From positions 1 through 25,561 of IMG/VR virus record IMGVR_UViG_3300010148_000101: DNA of 25,561 bases; one strand, 5' to 3'. This DNA comes from a virus. A program made the position numbers and the translations under genes. Under the pieces are notes generated by a model that was not told where the DNA came from, did not search any database, and was given only the letters and a program-made list of their open reading frames with translations. This document shows, piece after piece, positions 16,027 through 24,977 of the stretch; within the stretch, counting starts at the first letter, position 1; each line of letters opens with the position of its first letter.

Positions 16027-19000
16027 CTAATCTTCAGCAAGGATTCCAAATTTTGTATTTACAACTGCACTTTGGTATTTTGTAGCTGATCTACCTTCTG
16101 GGTCTAAATCTACAAATAAAATATCTGAAAAAAGTATTGATGCTGAGTTTACGTTTTCAGTTTTACCTGTTATCCTTTTTATAGCTGCTTTTATGCCTTC
16201 TATACTTCTATTATTTCTATTTGCAGATATGTGAAAAGCCATATACTCAGAAGACAAGAATATGGCTCCAGCACTATTAATAGTTATGCCAAACTGGCCT
16301 GTTCCGGGAGAGATATAGAGGTTTCCTTGGTCATCAAACCACTCCTCACGATAGTGGCCTGTCCCTCCTGTTGTATTTTCAAAATTAGCAAAAACAGAAT
16401 CATCTCCAACATTCTCAACCCTAAGTACATATCGTATTTCCCAGCCAAATACTCCTTCCTCTGGGCCTCTATTGGTCATTTTAATCTGAGCAAAAGAACT
16501 TAAACGGCCGTCTAAACCTGCCTGTAAGATTTTGGTAGGCTGCAGAGGTATCATCCCTCCCCATTTTTCTATTCCATTATAACTTGCTCCATTTATAGGA
16601 AGGGGGAGTTCTAGATATCCGCCTGATAAAGCTGATTGTAAGCTAGAAAAGTCAAACTCGACTTGCGCCCACCCCCTGAAAGCTAGAGCAGTGGCTCCGG
16701 CGCTCATAATACTAGATTCATTCAAAGGGAATGACCTAGGGGAATTTTGGGCTTTAAAGCCTATTATTGTTTCTCCTGTAGCTTCATTTTTTATATTCTT
16801 TGGTTGTTCGCCGATTATTTGATAGTAAGTATCTCCGCCTTTGGCATCCACAACGGATGAGAAATTAATACTAAAATCTTTATAAATAGCATCAGTTTTA
16901 AGAGGTATCGTGTCTGCTCCTACAGTTATAGAGCTTGTGTTGTAGGTCTTGGGATTATTAGTATTGTCGACATCAAATGATGAAAGCAGGCTTAACTCGT
17001 CAAATATTCCGAAAGAAATTTGAATGTTCTCTACTTCTGTGGCAGGAATAGAGACTTTCTTGCCGTCTATTTCTATTTCTTGGGCAGCTCCGCCTTGTTG
17101 CCTAATTTTTGGAATTGGGATTCGGAAGTTATATATATCTTGATCTTCTCCGAATAAGTAATACCCCCTCCAAACATTTTTATCTTTATACTCAGGGCTT
17201 AACTCCTTAACTATTCCTCCGAAAGCTCGACAAGAATTGTCTCCGTCTAGAGTGGCTTTAGAGTAAGTTAAAACATTAGTAGCATTAGCTCCTAAAGTCG
17301 CCCCCTCAGTAGCCATATCAGGAGTTATGTTTAACTCAAAACTAGACGCAAGATTTTTCGGTATCTGCGGGGTCTGTGATTCGTCAAATTTATTATCGCC
17401 TGTTGTAAAGTAATAAATCACACCAGCTGAATTATCAAAAAAGTTTTCTACCTCATCAGGGCTGAATGCAGTAGCTCCCTGTGGGCTTTCAGCTTCGTTT
17501 ATAGCAACTTCGAAATATCCATTTGGATATATAGCGGCTCGTGCAGCGTAAGGCATTTTTTTAACGTGAGCTTGCCAAGGCTCAATCCATTTAAAAGGAG
17601 ATAATTGGCTTTTATATTCTTCTACGTTGTCTTGAGCAAAGAGTACTCCGCTTGGCGATTGAATCTCTACTCCCATTACGTCATATTGTTTATCTATTTC
17701 AGAAATATTCCAACCTTCTCGATTATTTCCTGCTTCGGATTTATATAGAGTATTATCGAAAACTTTATTTTTCGCGCTGGTTATACCGTTACTATCATGA
17801 GCTTCTACAACTATATCGAATTTCCTAACAGGAAACTCACTAGGATTAGCAGAAATATTAAAACCGCTTCCACTTACTGAAAGAAACTCAGGTTCTGCCT
17901 CTTTTTTCTGTGTCAAATTTAGGTTCTCCCAGTTGGTAATAGGGGAGCCATTTGCCCAGCCTGTTACAAAGTCATCGTCAAAATATTTTTCAATATCGTT
18001 GGGGTTATTTAAATATCTTTCTAATACGAAGCTAGGAGGGTCCGTTTGGGGCGTATATCCGGTAACTTCTAAATAAATTTTTTCACTCGGTTGATTAGTT
18101 TCACTATGTGGTCTAACCGTTATTCTAAATTCAACAAGATCGTTAGGGATCGATAAGGGAAATCTTACTGGAGTAGACTCATTAACTTCCGCGATATTGA
18201 ATATTGTATTAGAAACTGAGCTCCAAGAAAAAGAAGGCTCTATCGACTCTATGGCATTTAGGCTGGTTTGTTGAGCCGGCTCTACCTCATCTTCATTTAG
18301 ATTACTAATAACAGTTGCTCCTACAATCGATTGAGTTATACTTTCAGTATTATTAACTGTAATCTTACTGACCATACCATAAGAAATATCGTTACCTAGA
18401 GAGGAGGCAAAAACGAAAACAAAATAGTCTTGAGAAGTGGCATTGAGAGGTATGTCTGTAACCATATATTCAGCATATACCTCTTCGTCTAAAGTCTTTT
18501 CTTTGTCAAAAGAATTGAGAGTTTCACGAACATAAGGTTTATAAGCTGTAAATTTAGAAGGGTCAACTACATATACGCTACCGTTAATCATACTGTTGGG
18601 TAGGCCGTATTCCGCTTGGGTAGCGGCATCAACAATTAAATTTTCTTTAGTAAAGCCAATGTAATAATCTATATCATCAACTGTATCTCCTTCGGCTCTT
18701 TGTATTTTGTAGGTTGCAGGCGATCCTGACTTTTTGGCTTCTACAGGAGTAACTGTATACCCTGCTTGATTAAAATTAATTTCAATAGTCTTGAAAATAT
18801 TTACAGGATCAGGGTTGCCATCCTTTACCTCAAAGGCAAGTGAGTTCGCTAGCGGGTTAGTGCTGTCGGTGGAACCTATAACGCCAGTAGGAAATAAAGG
18901 AGGATTAACCATGTCGTCACTAGTTAATTTTGCAGAATTGAAAATTTTATCATATTTACCAGTCGAATAAGCTAAAGCAGATACGCCGTAAGTATTAGTC

Positions 19001-21531
19001 TCCTCTTCTTTTATATTTATAATTTTAAAGTTGGAATAATTACCCTCAATAAACTCAGGGTCATTTGGATCGTTAGGCTCTACGCACCAAATTAAGTTTT
19101 CTCCAGAATAGCAGCCTCCACTATAATCTTGAACAGTGTTTGCGTTAATATTCGTAGCTACTCCTGTATTGGTGTACCCTGTTATAACATAGTTGCTAAA
19201 GTCTAATTGGTTTCCTGTCCCTCCATAGGTAGCGCCCGTGCTGAAATATATTTCTGTGCAAACTCCGCTGCCGCTTAATTGCAGATCAGATCTATAATCT
19301 CCAGAAATAGTAGTTGCATCTGTTCCGTTAAAAAGTAAATTTTGAATCTGGCTTCTTCTTATATCTGTCGCATCTCCTGTGGTGGTGTTGTAAGTGGGAG
19401 TGAGCAAAGAGAATTTATATGTTTTTCCTGCGGTAAAATTTAAAGCTTGGTCAAGTATTATACTATTATAAGCAGAATTATGAGTGACTGTTGCCCCCGG
19501 GCTGTTAGTCGCTGTAAGTGGGCGGACTGCGTTAGTTCTTCCGCTGTATTTTAATGGGCTGCGAAAGTTATCATAAATTTGTATTACGTCTCCGGGCATT
19601 AGGTAGGCTCCATCATTACCGACAGAAAAAGAAACAGTCTCAGTTTCTTCAGATTCACTAGACAATATCCATTTAGCAAAACGCCTAGCCTGCCCTCGGC
19701 TTGTCGCCCCTAAAGCGCTAGTTTCTATTTCTCGTATTCCGTAACGCCGAACTGATTCTTCATCCTCCAAGTATTCAATAGCGGGCTGGAACAAATTCTT
19801 TTTATCATTGTACCTTACGATGGCTACCGAGTGACGTGCTTTTTGGGACGAGCTAGAATAAGTAAAGTTTCCGTCGATAACATTTGAATTATTAAATTGA
19901 TAAACCGCGTCTTTAAGTTTGTCCTGCACTGCAAAAATACTACCATTAGAATAGTAAGCTATACCTCTAAAGATAGAGGTTAAATCATTTAGCACTTTAA
20001 AAGCCTCTTCTCGCGAGGTTAGTATATAGTTAATAGTGAAACGTGGCTCCAGAGATCCGTAAGTGTCAGGGACAAGTACATCGCAGTATTGAGCTATTTC
20101 GTAAATCGTCCATTTATCGATTTGAGACTGATCAATAAATTCGCCTAACCCGTAGCGTGAGTTAGTCATTAAATCGTAAAGACACCAAGCAGGATTATCA
20201 GTCCACTCTTTTAAATATTGACCATTAGCGTCTCTTTTAAATTCTCCATCCCAAAAAGATTCCGCTTGTGAGCCCGGCCTGCTCCAAGTCATCGCTGTAT
20301 AGTCATCGCTTGAGGAGGTATTAAATACAGAATTAGTTTTAGTATTGTTAGTAGCGTTACTGTTACCGTAAGATTTTAAAATAGGATCATAGTTATTGGG
20401 TATTTTAACCTTAGTCATTCTTACGTCATAAGATCGAGAGGGGATTCGAGAAAAAGAACGGGCGTCAAACTGAGAATAAACCATCGAAGAGTAAGGATAC
20501 CTTAACTTAGTCCTATAAACTTCAACTAAAGAATCAACAAAAGTAACATTCTTTAAAAAAGACGTTAAAGATTCTGGGGTAATTCTTACAATTCTTATTT
20601 CCCATCCCTCAAATCCTTCTTGATCGCTAAAGTCTGATTGCAGTACAATACTGCTAGTCCTTATATAAGGGGAATCTATCTTACCAGTGACTTTTTCTTT
20701 CAAGGGGCCGCTCCATCCGGTTCTTCCTCCTGACTCGGTGGTTTTTCCTGTTTCTGATGTATTGGAGAACCTCGCGTCAAAGATAGGGCGGTGATATATG
20801 TTGTACTCAATAGTCCGGGCTTTCGTGTCTCCAAACCCTACAGCCGGCACTCTTTTTTTATAGGTTTTTGGTCCTGCTTGAACGCTTTCAAAAAGAGCAG
20901 AAATTTTAATATTAACGTCAATCTGTCCTACTTCTTTATTTAGAATAGAATAAGTCTTTGCATACTTATCTATTGTGATGCCATCTTTAAGTTGAGCGGG
21001 CTTCGTTGAAGTAGGTGTCGCATCTCCGCCTTTGATTTCTGGCCCGTAAAGCCTTTCACCTATTGATCTGTTAATGGTTAGGTCTAAAGGGGTTGTTGCA
21101 GAGACTCCGGCATATGAAGACATGGCGGGATTTAAAGATGGGATGTTTCCTGCGGGATTACCTTTGACATATTCTACATTAACAGAGCTGAAATTATAAA
21201 ATCCATCGTTATCAACGACGGGTATTTCATTCCAAAAAATAGATTGTAAAAAACCTAAATTATTATCGTCGCTACCTAAAGCCCCAGTAGCTTGGTAATG
21301 TTTAAAATTAACATTTTTGTATCCAGTGGCATTTTCTTCTCCGATGTATTTATAGTTTCCGCTAACAAGCCCTTCCATGCTGCCTTCACAAAGTAGGTCG
21401 ACAACCTCTGCGTAAGATCTTGATACTACAGTGTTGTCAGCAGATGCGGCTGATGATCCTATTTTAACTGCGCTTACATCCGTGACAATAGGTCGTGCTT
21501 GTTTTTGTTTTTTCTTTTTAAATAAACCCAT
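16027..21531 (-). CDS. J: Tail tip / central fibre protein, lambda J-like
   Basis: The product has 1834 residues, much longer than lambda gpJ (about 1130). The N-terminal ~850 residues carry the gpJ core: SYAEVVDLLCEGSMEGLV near 37-54, EEAFKVLNDLTSIFRG near 500-516, then a segment with GDVIQIYD and, near 849, VSALAYSTGKYDKI, which matches the end of the hub region in gpJ proteins. The remaining ~980 residues are beta-rich and probably form the receptor-binding extension. GTG at 21546 is also possible as start, but the bases GGGGAG at 21544-21539 form a ribosome binding site for ATG at 21531, only two bases after the stop of the preceding gene, so ATG is preferred. It is the fifth gene of the M-L-K-I-J operon. 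Confidence 0.92.
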   Translation of the reverse strand: MGLFKKKKQKQARPIVTDVSAVKIGSSAASADNTVVSRSYAEVVDLLCEGSMEGLVSGNYKYIGEENATGYKNVNFKHYQATGALGSDDNNLGFLQSIFWNEIPVVDNDGFYNFSSVNVEYVKGNPAGNIPSLNPAMSSYAGVSATTPLDLTINRSIGERLYGPEIKGGDATPTSTKPAQLKDGITIDKYAKTYSILNKEVGQIDVNIKISALFESVQAGPKTYKKRVPAVGFGDTKARTIEYNIYHRPIFDARFSNTSETGKTTESGGRTGWSGPLKEKVTGKIDSPYIRTSSIVLQSDFSDQEGFEGWEIRIVRITPESLTSFLKNVTFVDSLVEVYRTKLRYPYSSMVYSQFDARSFSRIPSRSYDVRMTKVKIPNNYDPILKSYGNSNATNNTKTNSVFNTSSSDDYTAMTWSRPGSQAESFWDGEFKRDANGQYLKEWTDNPAWCLYDLMTNSRYGLGEFIDQSQIDKWTIYEIAQYCDVLVPDTYGSLEPRFTINYILTSREEAFKVLNDLTSIFRGIAYYSNGSIFAVQDKLKDAVYQFNNSNVIDGNFTYSSSSQKARHSVAIVRYNDKKNLFQPAIEYLEDEESVRRYGIREIETSALGATSRGQARRFAKWILSSESEETETVSFSVGNDGAYLMPGDVIQIYDNFRSPLKYSGRTNAVRPLTATNSPGATVTHNSAYNSIILDQALNFTAGKTYKFSLLTPTYNTTTGDATDIRRSQIQNLLFNGTDATTISGDYRSDLQLSGSGVCTEIYFSTGATYGGTGNQLDFSNYVITGYTNTGVATNINANTVQDYSGGCYSGENLIWCVEPNDPNDPEFIEGNYSNFKIINIKEEETNTYGVSALAYSTGKYDKIFNSAKLTSDDMVNPPLFPTGVIGSTDSTNPLANSLAFEVKDGNPDPVNIFKTIEINFNQAGYTVTPVEAKKSGSPATYKIQRAEGDTVDDIDYYIGFTKENLIVDAATQAEYGLPNSMINGSVYVVDPSKFTAYKPYVRETLNSFDKEKTLDEEVYAEYMVTDIPLNATSQDYFVFVFASSLGNDISYGMVSKITVNNTESITQSIVGATVISNLNEDEVEPAQQTSLNAIESIEPSFSWSSVSNTIFNIAEVNESTPVRFPLSIPNDLVEFRITVRPHSETNQPSEKIYLEVTGYTPQTDPPSFVLERYLNNPNDIEKYFDDDFVTGWANGSPITNWENLNLTQKKEAEPEFLSVSGSGFNISANPSEFPVRKFDIVVEAHDSNGITSAKNKVFDNTLYKSEAGNNREGWNISEIDKQYDVMGVEIQSPSGVLFAQDNVEEYKSQLSPFKWIEPWQAHVKKMPYAARAAIYPNGYFEVAINEAESPQGATAFSPDEVENFFDNSAGVIYYFTTGDNKFDESQTPQIPKNLASSFELNITPDMATEGATLGANATNVLTYSKATLDGDNSCRAFGGIVKELSPEYKDKNVWRGYYLFGEDQDIYNFRIPIPKIRQQGGAAQEIEIDGKKVSIPATEVENIQISFGIFDELSLLSSFDVDNTNNPKTYNTSSITVGADTIPLKTDAIYKDFSINFSSVVDAKGGDTYYQIIGEQPKNIKNEATGETIIGFKAQNSPRSFPLNESSIMSAGATALAFRGWAQVEFDFSSLQSALSGGYLELPLPINGASYNGIEKWGGMIPLQPTKILQAGLDGRLSSFAQIKMTNRGPEEGVFGWEIRYVLRVENVGDDSVFANFENTTGGTGHYREEWFDDQGNLYISPGTGQFGITINSAGAIFLSSEYMAFHISANRNNRSIEGIKAAIKRITGKTENVNSASILFSDILFVDLDPEGRSATKYQSAVVNTKFGILAED

Positions 21532-21533
21532 GG

Positions 21534-22292
21534 CTATTCTCCCCACTCCCTCACTCTTGAGGCTAGAAGGCCTCCGGCATTAGGTATGTTATATTTTAAT
21601 CCGTAATCCCCTAGACCCCATGAGCTCTTGGGAACGACTTCTGCGTCAACATCAACCGTGTCTTGAGCAGACTGAATAACATGACTCCCTACTAACAGTC
21701 TTCCGTATCCAACAAACACAGGTCCGCCTTCTCTTATTGTGTTTTCTGGCCCGTTAAATAAGTAAGATCGAGAGCCTCCTGACTCTATTTCTGTAAAATC
21801 TCCAAACTTCGGCATAGGAGTTAACAAGTTTGTAACTCCTGCTGCTACCAGCCCGATGCCTCCCAAGACCAAAGCTCCCTTCATCCCTGCGCTCAATCCA
21901 GCTCCTAACCCAAAAGCTCCGACTCCTGTTGCTATTAAGGCAACTCCTACTACAATAGTTAAAATAGACATCAAGTCGTCAGAGCCCTCTATAATAGGGA
22001 CTATATCTATGGTTTTTATAGAGTTACTTTTTATCATTAGCTCCGAACTGTTTAATCCTTCTAAAGTGTTAGGGTCTTTACCTTCTTCGATTCCGAAGTC
22101 GTTGTCGTTTATGAGAACTCTATACTTAATATTCTTTTTGTCGTTTTCAAGCAGATTTTTATAGAGTTTTTTAGTGTTAGACTCCACTCCTCTAATTGCC
22201 TCGCCAACGCTTCTTGCGGCTAACTTCCATTCAGATTGCCCTAACTGGTCTCCTAAAACTCCATGAAATTTTATATTAATTAAGTTGCTCAT
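21534..22292 (-). CDS. I: Tail assembly protein, lambda I-like
   Basis: The 252-residue protein has the three parts expected for the gpI family: an N-terminal beta-grasp-like domain (about residues 1-105), a hydrophobic Gly/Ala-rich stretch (about 107-157, LTIVVGVALIATGVGAFGLG and following), and a C-terminal part with YLFNGPENTIREGGPVFVGY and GSHVIQSA near 180-212. It acts in tail tip initiation together with J, K, L and M. It overlaps the end of K by 17 bases and ends two bases before J, indicating one transcript and coupled translation. The upstream Shine-Dalgarno match is weak, which fits coupling. Confidence 0.9.
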   Translation of the reverse strand: MSNLINIKFHGVLGDQLGQSEWKLAARSVGEAIRGVESNTKKLYKNLLENDKKNIKYRVLINDNDFGIEEGKDPNTLEGLNSSELMIKSNSIKTIDIVPIIEGSDDLMSILTIVVGVALIATGVGAFGLGAGLSAGMKGALVLGGIGLVAAGVTNLLTPMPKFGDFTEIESGGSRSYLFNGPENTIREGGPVFVGYGRLLVGSHVIQSAQDTVDVDAEVVPKSSWGLGDYGLKYNIPNAGGLLASRVREWGE

Positions 22293-23022
22293 GCCTGTAT
22301 ATTTTGCAAATTGTTTTTTGATAAGGTTTACTTAAAGGTTCTATACATAAGTATTTGTTGCGGGGGTGGTGAAGTATTTTGTCTTCTCCTAAATAAATTG
22401 CCACATGATTAGGCCCTCTATTTTTAATGTATTCAAAAACTATAACATCATGTTTTTTTAAATCCTCAGTTGGATTGATTTCAATTATAGGTAGTTCAGG
22501 ATTACTTTTATTTAAATTAAATAAATCTTGGATTAAGCTTGGATTTTTCTGATGCCATGTGTGGTCTTTTCGGGTATTTGGAGAATCTGCCAAGTCTATT
22601 CCAAGGTTCTTGTAATATTCCTTAACTACAGTATAACAATCAGATTCACCTATTTTAAATACCCTGTCGTAAAGAAATGTTTTGTCTCTATCAGGGTCAA
22701 ATGCGCTAAATGAATCCTTTGTTGAGCAGTAAAGTATAAATGGAATTTTATGAGACCTGCTATGGAGTATATCATTAGGAGAGAATTTATTATTATCTGA
22801 ATTGTGGGAATGGTATACAGCTTTTATAGAACCGCATCTTGAGGCTCTAAGATAATCTCGAGGCAGTATAGAAAAGTGATTTTTAGGTGATTCAGAAACA
22901 TTAGAGCATTCAAAGACGTCAATAGAATTATTTTTTTCTACAAGTAGCCCGCAGCACTCTTTAGTTAAATCCTTTAAGGCGTGTTTTTTTATTTTTTCTT
23001 TTATGTTATCTTGTAGAATCAT
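22276..23022 (-). CDS. K: Tail tip peptidase, JAB/MPN plus NlpC/P60, lambda K-like
   Basis: The 248-residue protein has two hydrolase domains. The JAB domain (residues 1-115) keeps the full metalloprotease motif: Glu22 and His71, His73, Ser81 and Asp84 (HSH, seven residues, S, two residues, D). The NlpC/P60 domain (115-248) keeps Cys129 in GESDCY, His206 in NHVAIYLG and a third polar residue at His218 or His219. The family is expected to cut peptides in cell wall or to process a tip protein; in lambda gpK this architecture belongs to a tail tip assembly protein that may also be needed for DNA entry. All key residues are present, so both domains are probably active. It starts within an ATGA overlap with L and overlaps I by 17 bases. 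Confidence 0.93.
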   Translation of the reverse strand: MILQDNIKEKIKKHALKDLTKECCGLLVEKNNSIDVFECSNVSESPKNHFSILPRDYLRASRCGSIKAVYHSHNSDNNKFSPNDILHSRSHKIPFILYCSTKDSFSAFDPDRDKTFLYDRVFKIGESDCYTVVKEYYKNLGIDLADSPNTRKDHTWHQKNPSLIQDLFNLNKSNPELPIIEINPTEDLKKHDVIVFEYIKNRGPNHVAIYLGEDKILHHPRNKYLCIEPLSKPYQKTICKIYRHEQLN

Positions 23023-24335
23023 CCTTGCCTTTGTATTTTTCTAGCCGCCGGGAAGCCTCCAAACGGGAGCAGTCCTTTTACTCCAGCAGATCCGTCCGAA
23101 TCTTTTCCTAGCGCGCATTTAGAACCGAGAACTACCTTTCCCTTAGTACTCCCCCATCTCATTCTGCATCCTGTAAGTGTTTTAGAACACTCGTCAGCCT
23201 CCCAGTAGTCAGAGTTAGGGGGGAGAATAGCATCTGATTGGGGAGCTCCGTTATCTTTAATACATACAAAATAATATTTTATATCATCTTTTTCCAAGAA
23301 AACCCACTGCCCTTTCATGTAACCTGAAGGTTGTCCGCTGGAGTTAACTGGATTTTTTTGCCAAAGACCTCTGTCGTTGCCTCCTGCTATTGAAAGTCTT
23401 TCGTCTTTGTCATTAGCTACAGGGAGGGTTCTTTCAGGAAGTCCTGTGCCTTGAGCTTTGGTTACCGTGGCCCCTGCTGCTACATGAAGACTGTCAAGTT
23501 CGGCTTTTTTTAATATAGGAACAGCGTCGCCGGGCGACGGTACCCCTGCACTAAAGTTAGTATTCCATTGTGCCTCTTCGGCCTCTGTTGCGTGTTGATA
23601 CCAACATCCTATCCCTCTATATTGCCATACGCATTTATCTGAGTTTATTACCCTCTTAGGAATCTTTGTCCCTTCTAAGTCAAGTATAGAGGAAAGCTGG
23701 TAGGTGATAATACTTTTATTTTCGGTTTGTTTCCTTTCAATGAAATAAACATCTTTAGGCAGTTCTGCGAAAGGGTCGGGTTCGTACCCTTGGGGAATCT
23801 GTTGAGATTTCTCTGAGAGATTAGCCCCTGAGAAAAGCGTAAAGTTGGTTTTATCTAAATATTTAGCGAAGGTTCTACGTCGAGTCACTGTAGATCCTAT
23901 TATATCGCCGAATTTTCTTATCTCATGCTTTAATAAAGCTAACTGATCTATGCCGTTTTCAGATTGACTTGAAATAGATAGAGTAGGTTGGGGTAGCGTG
24001 CCTTTTGTAGTTGCTTCAAATCCTTCTGCAGCAATCGGGGCTGGATGGTAAACTTTTCCTTGCCACACAATATAAGAATTAAAAATATTTACATTATTAT
24101 GAAATCTTAAAATATTATCGTTTAAATCAATCCGTTTAGTTATGTTGTTTTGCTTAAACTGGGCGTTCAATTCTTGTTGTTCAGCTGCAAGGGTAGTGTT
24201 TTTTGACTTCACCAGCTTGCTTATATCTATTTCAAATAATGTTATTAAGGCGGATGGGGTCAGATTAGTGAGCTCAAAATTCAAAGATTTAATTGAGGAT
24301 TCAGCTCTAGTATTATCTATCTCGTAGTCGGGCAT
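23019..24335 (-). CDS. L: Minor tail protein, lambda L-like, with large insertion
   Basis: The product has 438 residues, against about 230 in lambda gpL. It shares the tip-protein pattern with N-terminal ELTNLTPSALITLFEID and the C-terminal cysteine cluster that binds an iron-sulfur centre in lambda gpL: Cys235 and Cys244 (C-x8-C), then Cys383 and Cys390 (C-x6-C, ECSKTLTGCRMRWG); a fifth Cys lies at 407. The C-terminus FGGFPAARKIQRQG also fits. Between the two cysteine pairs lies an insertion of about 115-140 residues, part of which (residues 338-380) looks like a small carbohydrate-binding module with W344, YYF and PPNSDYW. L starts three bases after the M stop and overlaps K as ATGA. Confidence 0.9.
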   Translation of the reverse strand: MPDYEIDNTRAESSIKSLNFELTNLTPSALITLFEIDISKLVKSKNTTLAAEQQELNAQFKQNNITKRIDLNDNILRFHNNVNIFNSYIVWQGKVYHPAPIAAEGFEATTKGTLPQPTLSISSQSENGIDQLALLKHEIRKFGDIIGSTVTRRRTFAKYLDKTNFTLFSGANLSEKSQQIPQGYEPDPFAELPKDVYFIERKQTENKSIITYQLSSILDLEGTKIPKRVINSDKCVWQYRGIGCWYQHATEAEEAQWNTNFSAGVPSPGDAVPILKKAELDSLHVAAGATVTKAQGTGLPERTLPVANDKDERLSIAGGNDRGLWQKNPVNSSGQPSGYMKGQWVFLEKDDIKYYFVCIKDNGAPQSDAILPPNSDYWEADECSKTLTGCRMRWGSTKGKVVLGSKCALGKDSDGSAGVKGLLPFGGFPAARKIQRQG

Positions 24336-24338
24336 CGA

Positions 24339-24914
24339 TTAGTTAGAGGTGTTGGTTTCTACAAAATTAGCTTTTATAGTATAATTATTGTGAAAAGTGA
24401 AATTGCTGTTGAAAGTAGGGCAAATGAATCTTTTTTTGTATGTAGCGTCTGCATAAATAGGAGGTAGTGTGCCTACAACAAAGGACTCCGTTCCCTTTCG
24501 GGCTTTTAAAAACTGCAAAATAGCTGTAGCTTCTTTCTCGCTCCTCATGTCAAAACTAACATTAAGTTTAATCATTTGAGTAAAAAGTCCGTCAGGGTTT
24601 CTTTGTTCATAGCCGTTACCAAAAGCAATAGTGTTTACCTTCGGGGAATGATCAGCACTTAAGTTGTAGGAGGCTGTCCACAGAAAGTTAGGGGTCATTT
24701 GACCATTACAATTTGTGTATCCTCCCCAATATTGATTGTTAAAAGGAGCGGTAGCGGGTGGGGTGTTATTGGCGGGGACGTCCTTAAGGGCATAATAATA
24801 ATTAATAGCTTTGGGGACTCCAGTGGTGCCAATGGATATTTTTTGATAAACTATATCATTTTTATAATAGACTCGCGTAGCGTTCCACTGATCAATGTTG
24901 TATATGCTAGACAT
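24339..24914 (-). CDS. M: Minor tail protein, lambda M-like, with N-terminal extra domain
   Basis: This 191-residue protein is longer than lambda gpM (about 110). Residues about 88-191 match the gpM pattern: IAFGNGYEQRNPDG near 96-109, then a helix with AILQFLKARKG and strands ending in YTIKANFVET. Residues about 8-66 form an additional domain with W10, Y17, K18-D20-I21-V22-Y23, a YYYALK strand and PP...YW, resembling a chitin-binding-type module. The start has a clear AAGGAG two bases before ATG. It is the first gene of the minus-strand operon; the divergent region upstream must carry its promoter. It should work in tail tip assembly between tube and J hub. Confidence 0.88.
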   Translation of the reverse strand: MSSIYNIDQWNATRVYYKNDIVYQKISIGTTGVPKAINYYYALKDVPANNTPPATAPFNNQYWGGYTNCNGQMTPNFLWTASYNLSADHSPKVNTIAFGNGYEQRNPDGLFTQMIKLNVSFDMRSEKEATAILQFLKARKGTESFVVGTLPPIYADATYKKRFICPTFNSNFTFHNNYTIKANFVETNTSN

Positions 24915-24977
24915 TTCTCCTTAAACCTTTATTTATTATATTACACACAAAAAAGAGTGTAAAATAAAGATAAGGCA
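24915..24977. promoter_or_regulatory. Divergent intergenic region with two back-to-back GTGTAA motifs
   Basis: This 63-base AT-rich gap separates gene M (minus) from the last gene (plus) and is the only non-coding place from which both could be started. It contains TTACAC at 24941-24946 and GTGTAA at 24957-24962, inverted copies with 10 bases between. Read toward M the sequence is GTGTGTAATATAATAAATAAAG; read toward the plus gene it is GTGTAAAATAAAGATAAGG. Both resemble the motifs at 7716 and 9808. AAGGAG for M and AAGG for the plus gene complete the two leaders. Promoter activity is inferred. Confidence 0.5.

Noticed and set aside
21532-21546. GTG at 21546 as the start of J
   Set aside because: The GTG lies inside the likely ribosome binding site (GTGGGGAG) for the ATG at 21531, which directly follows the I stop.
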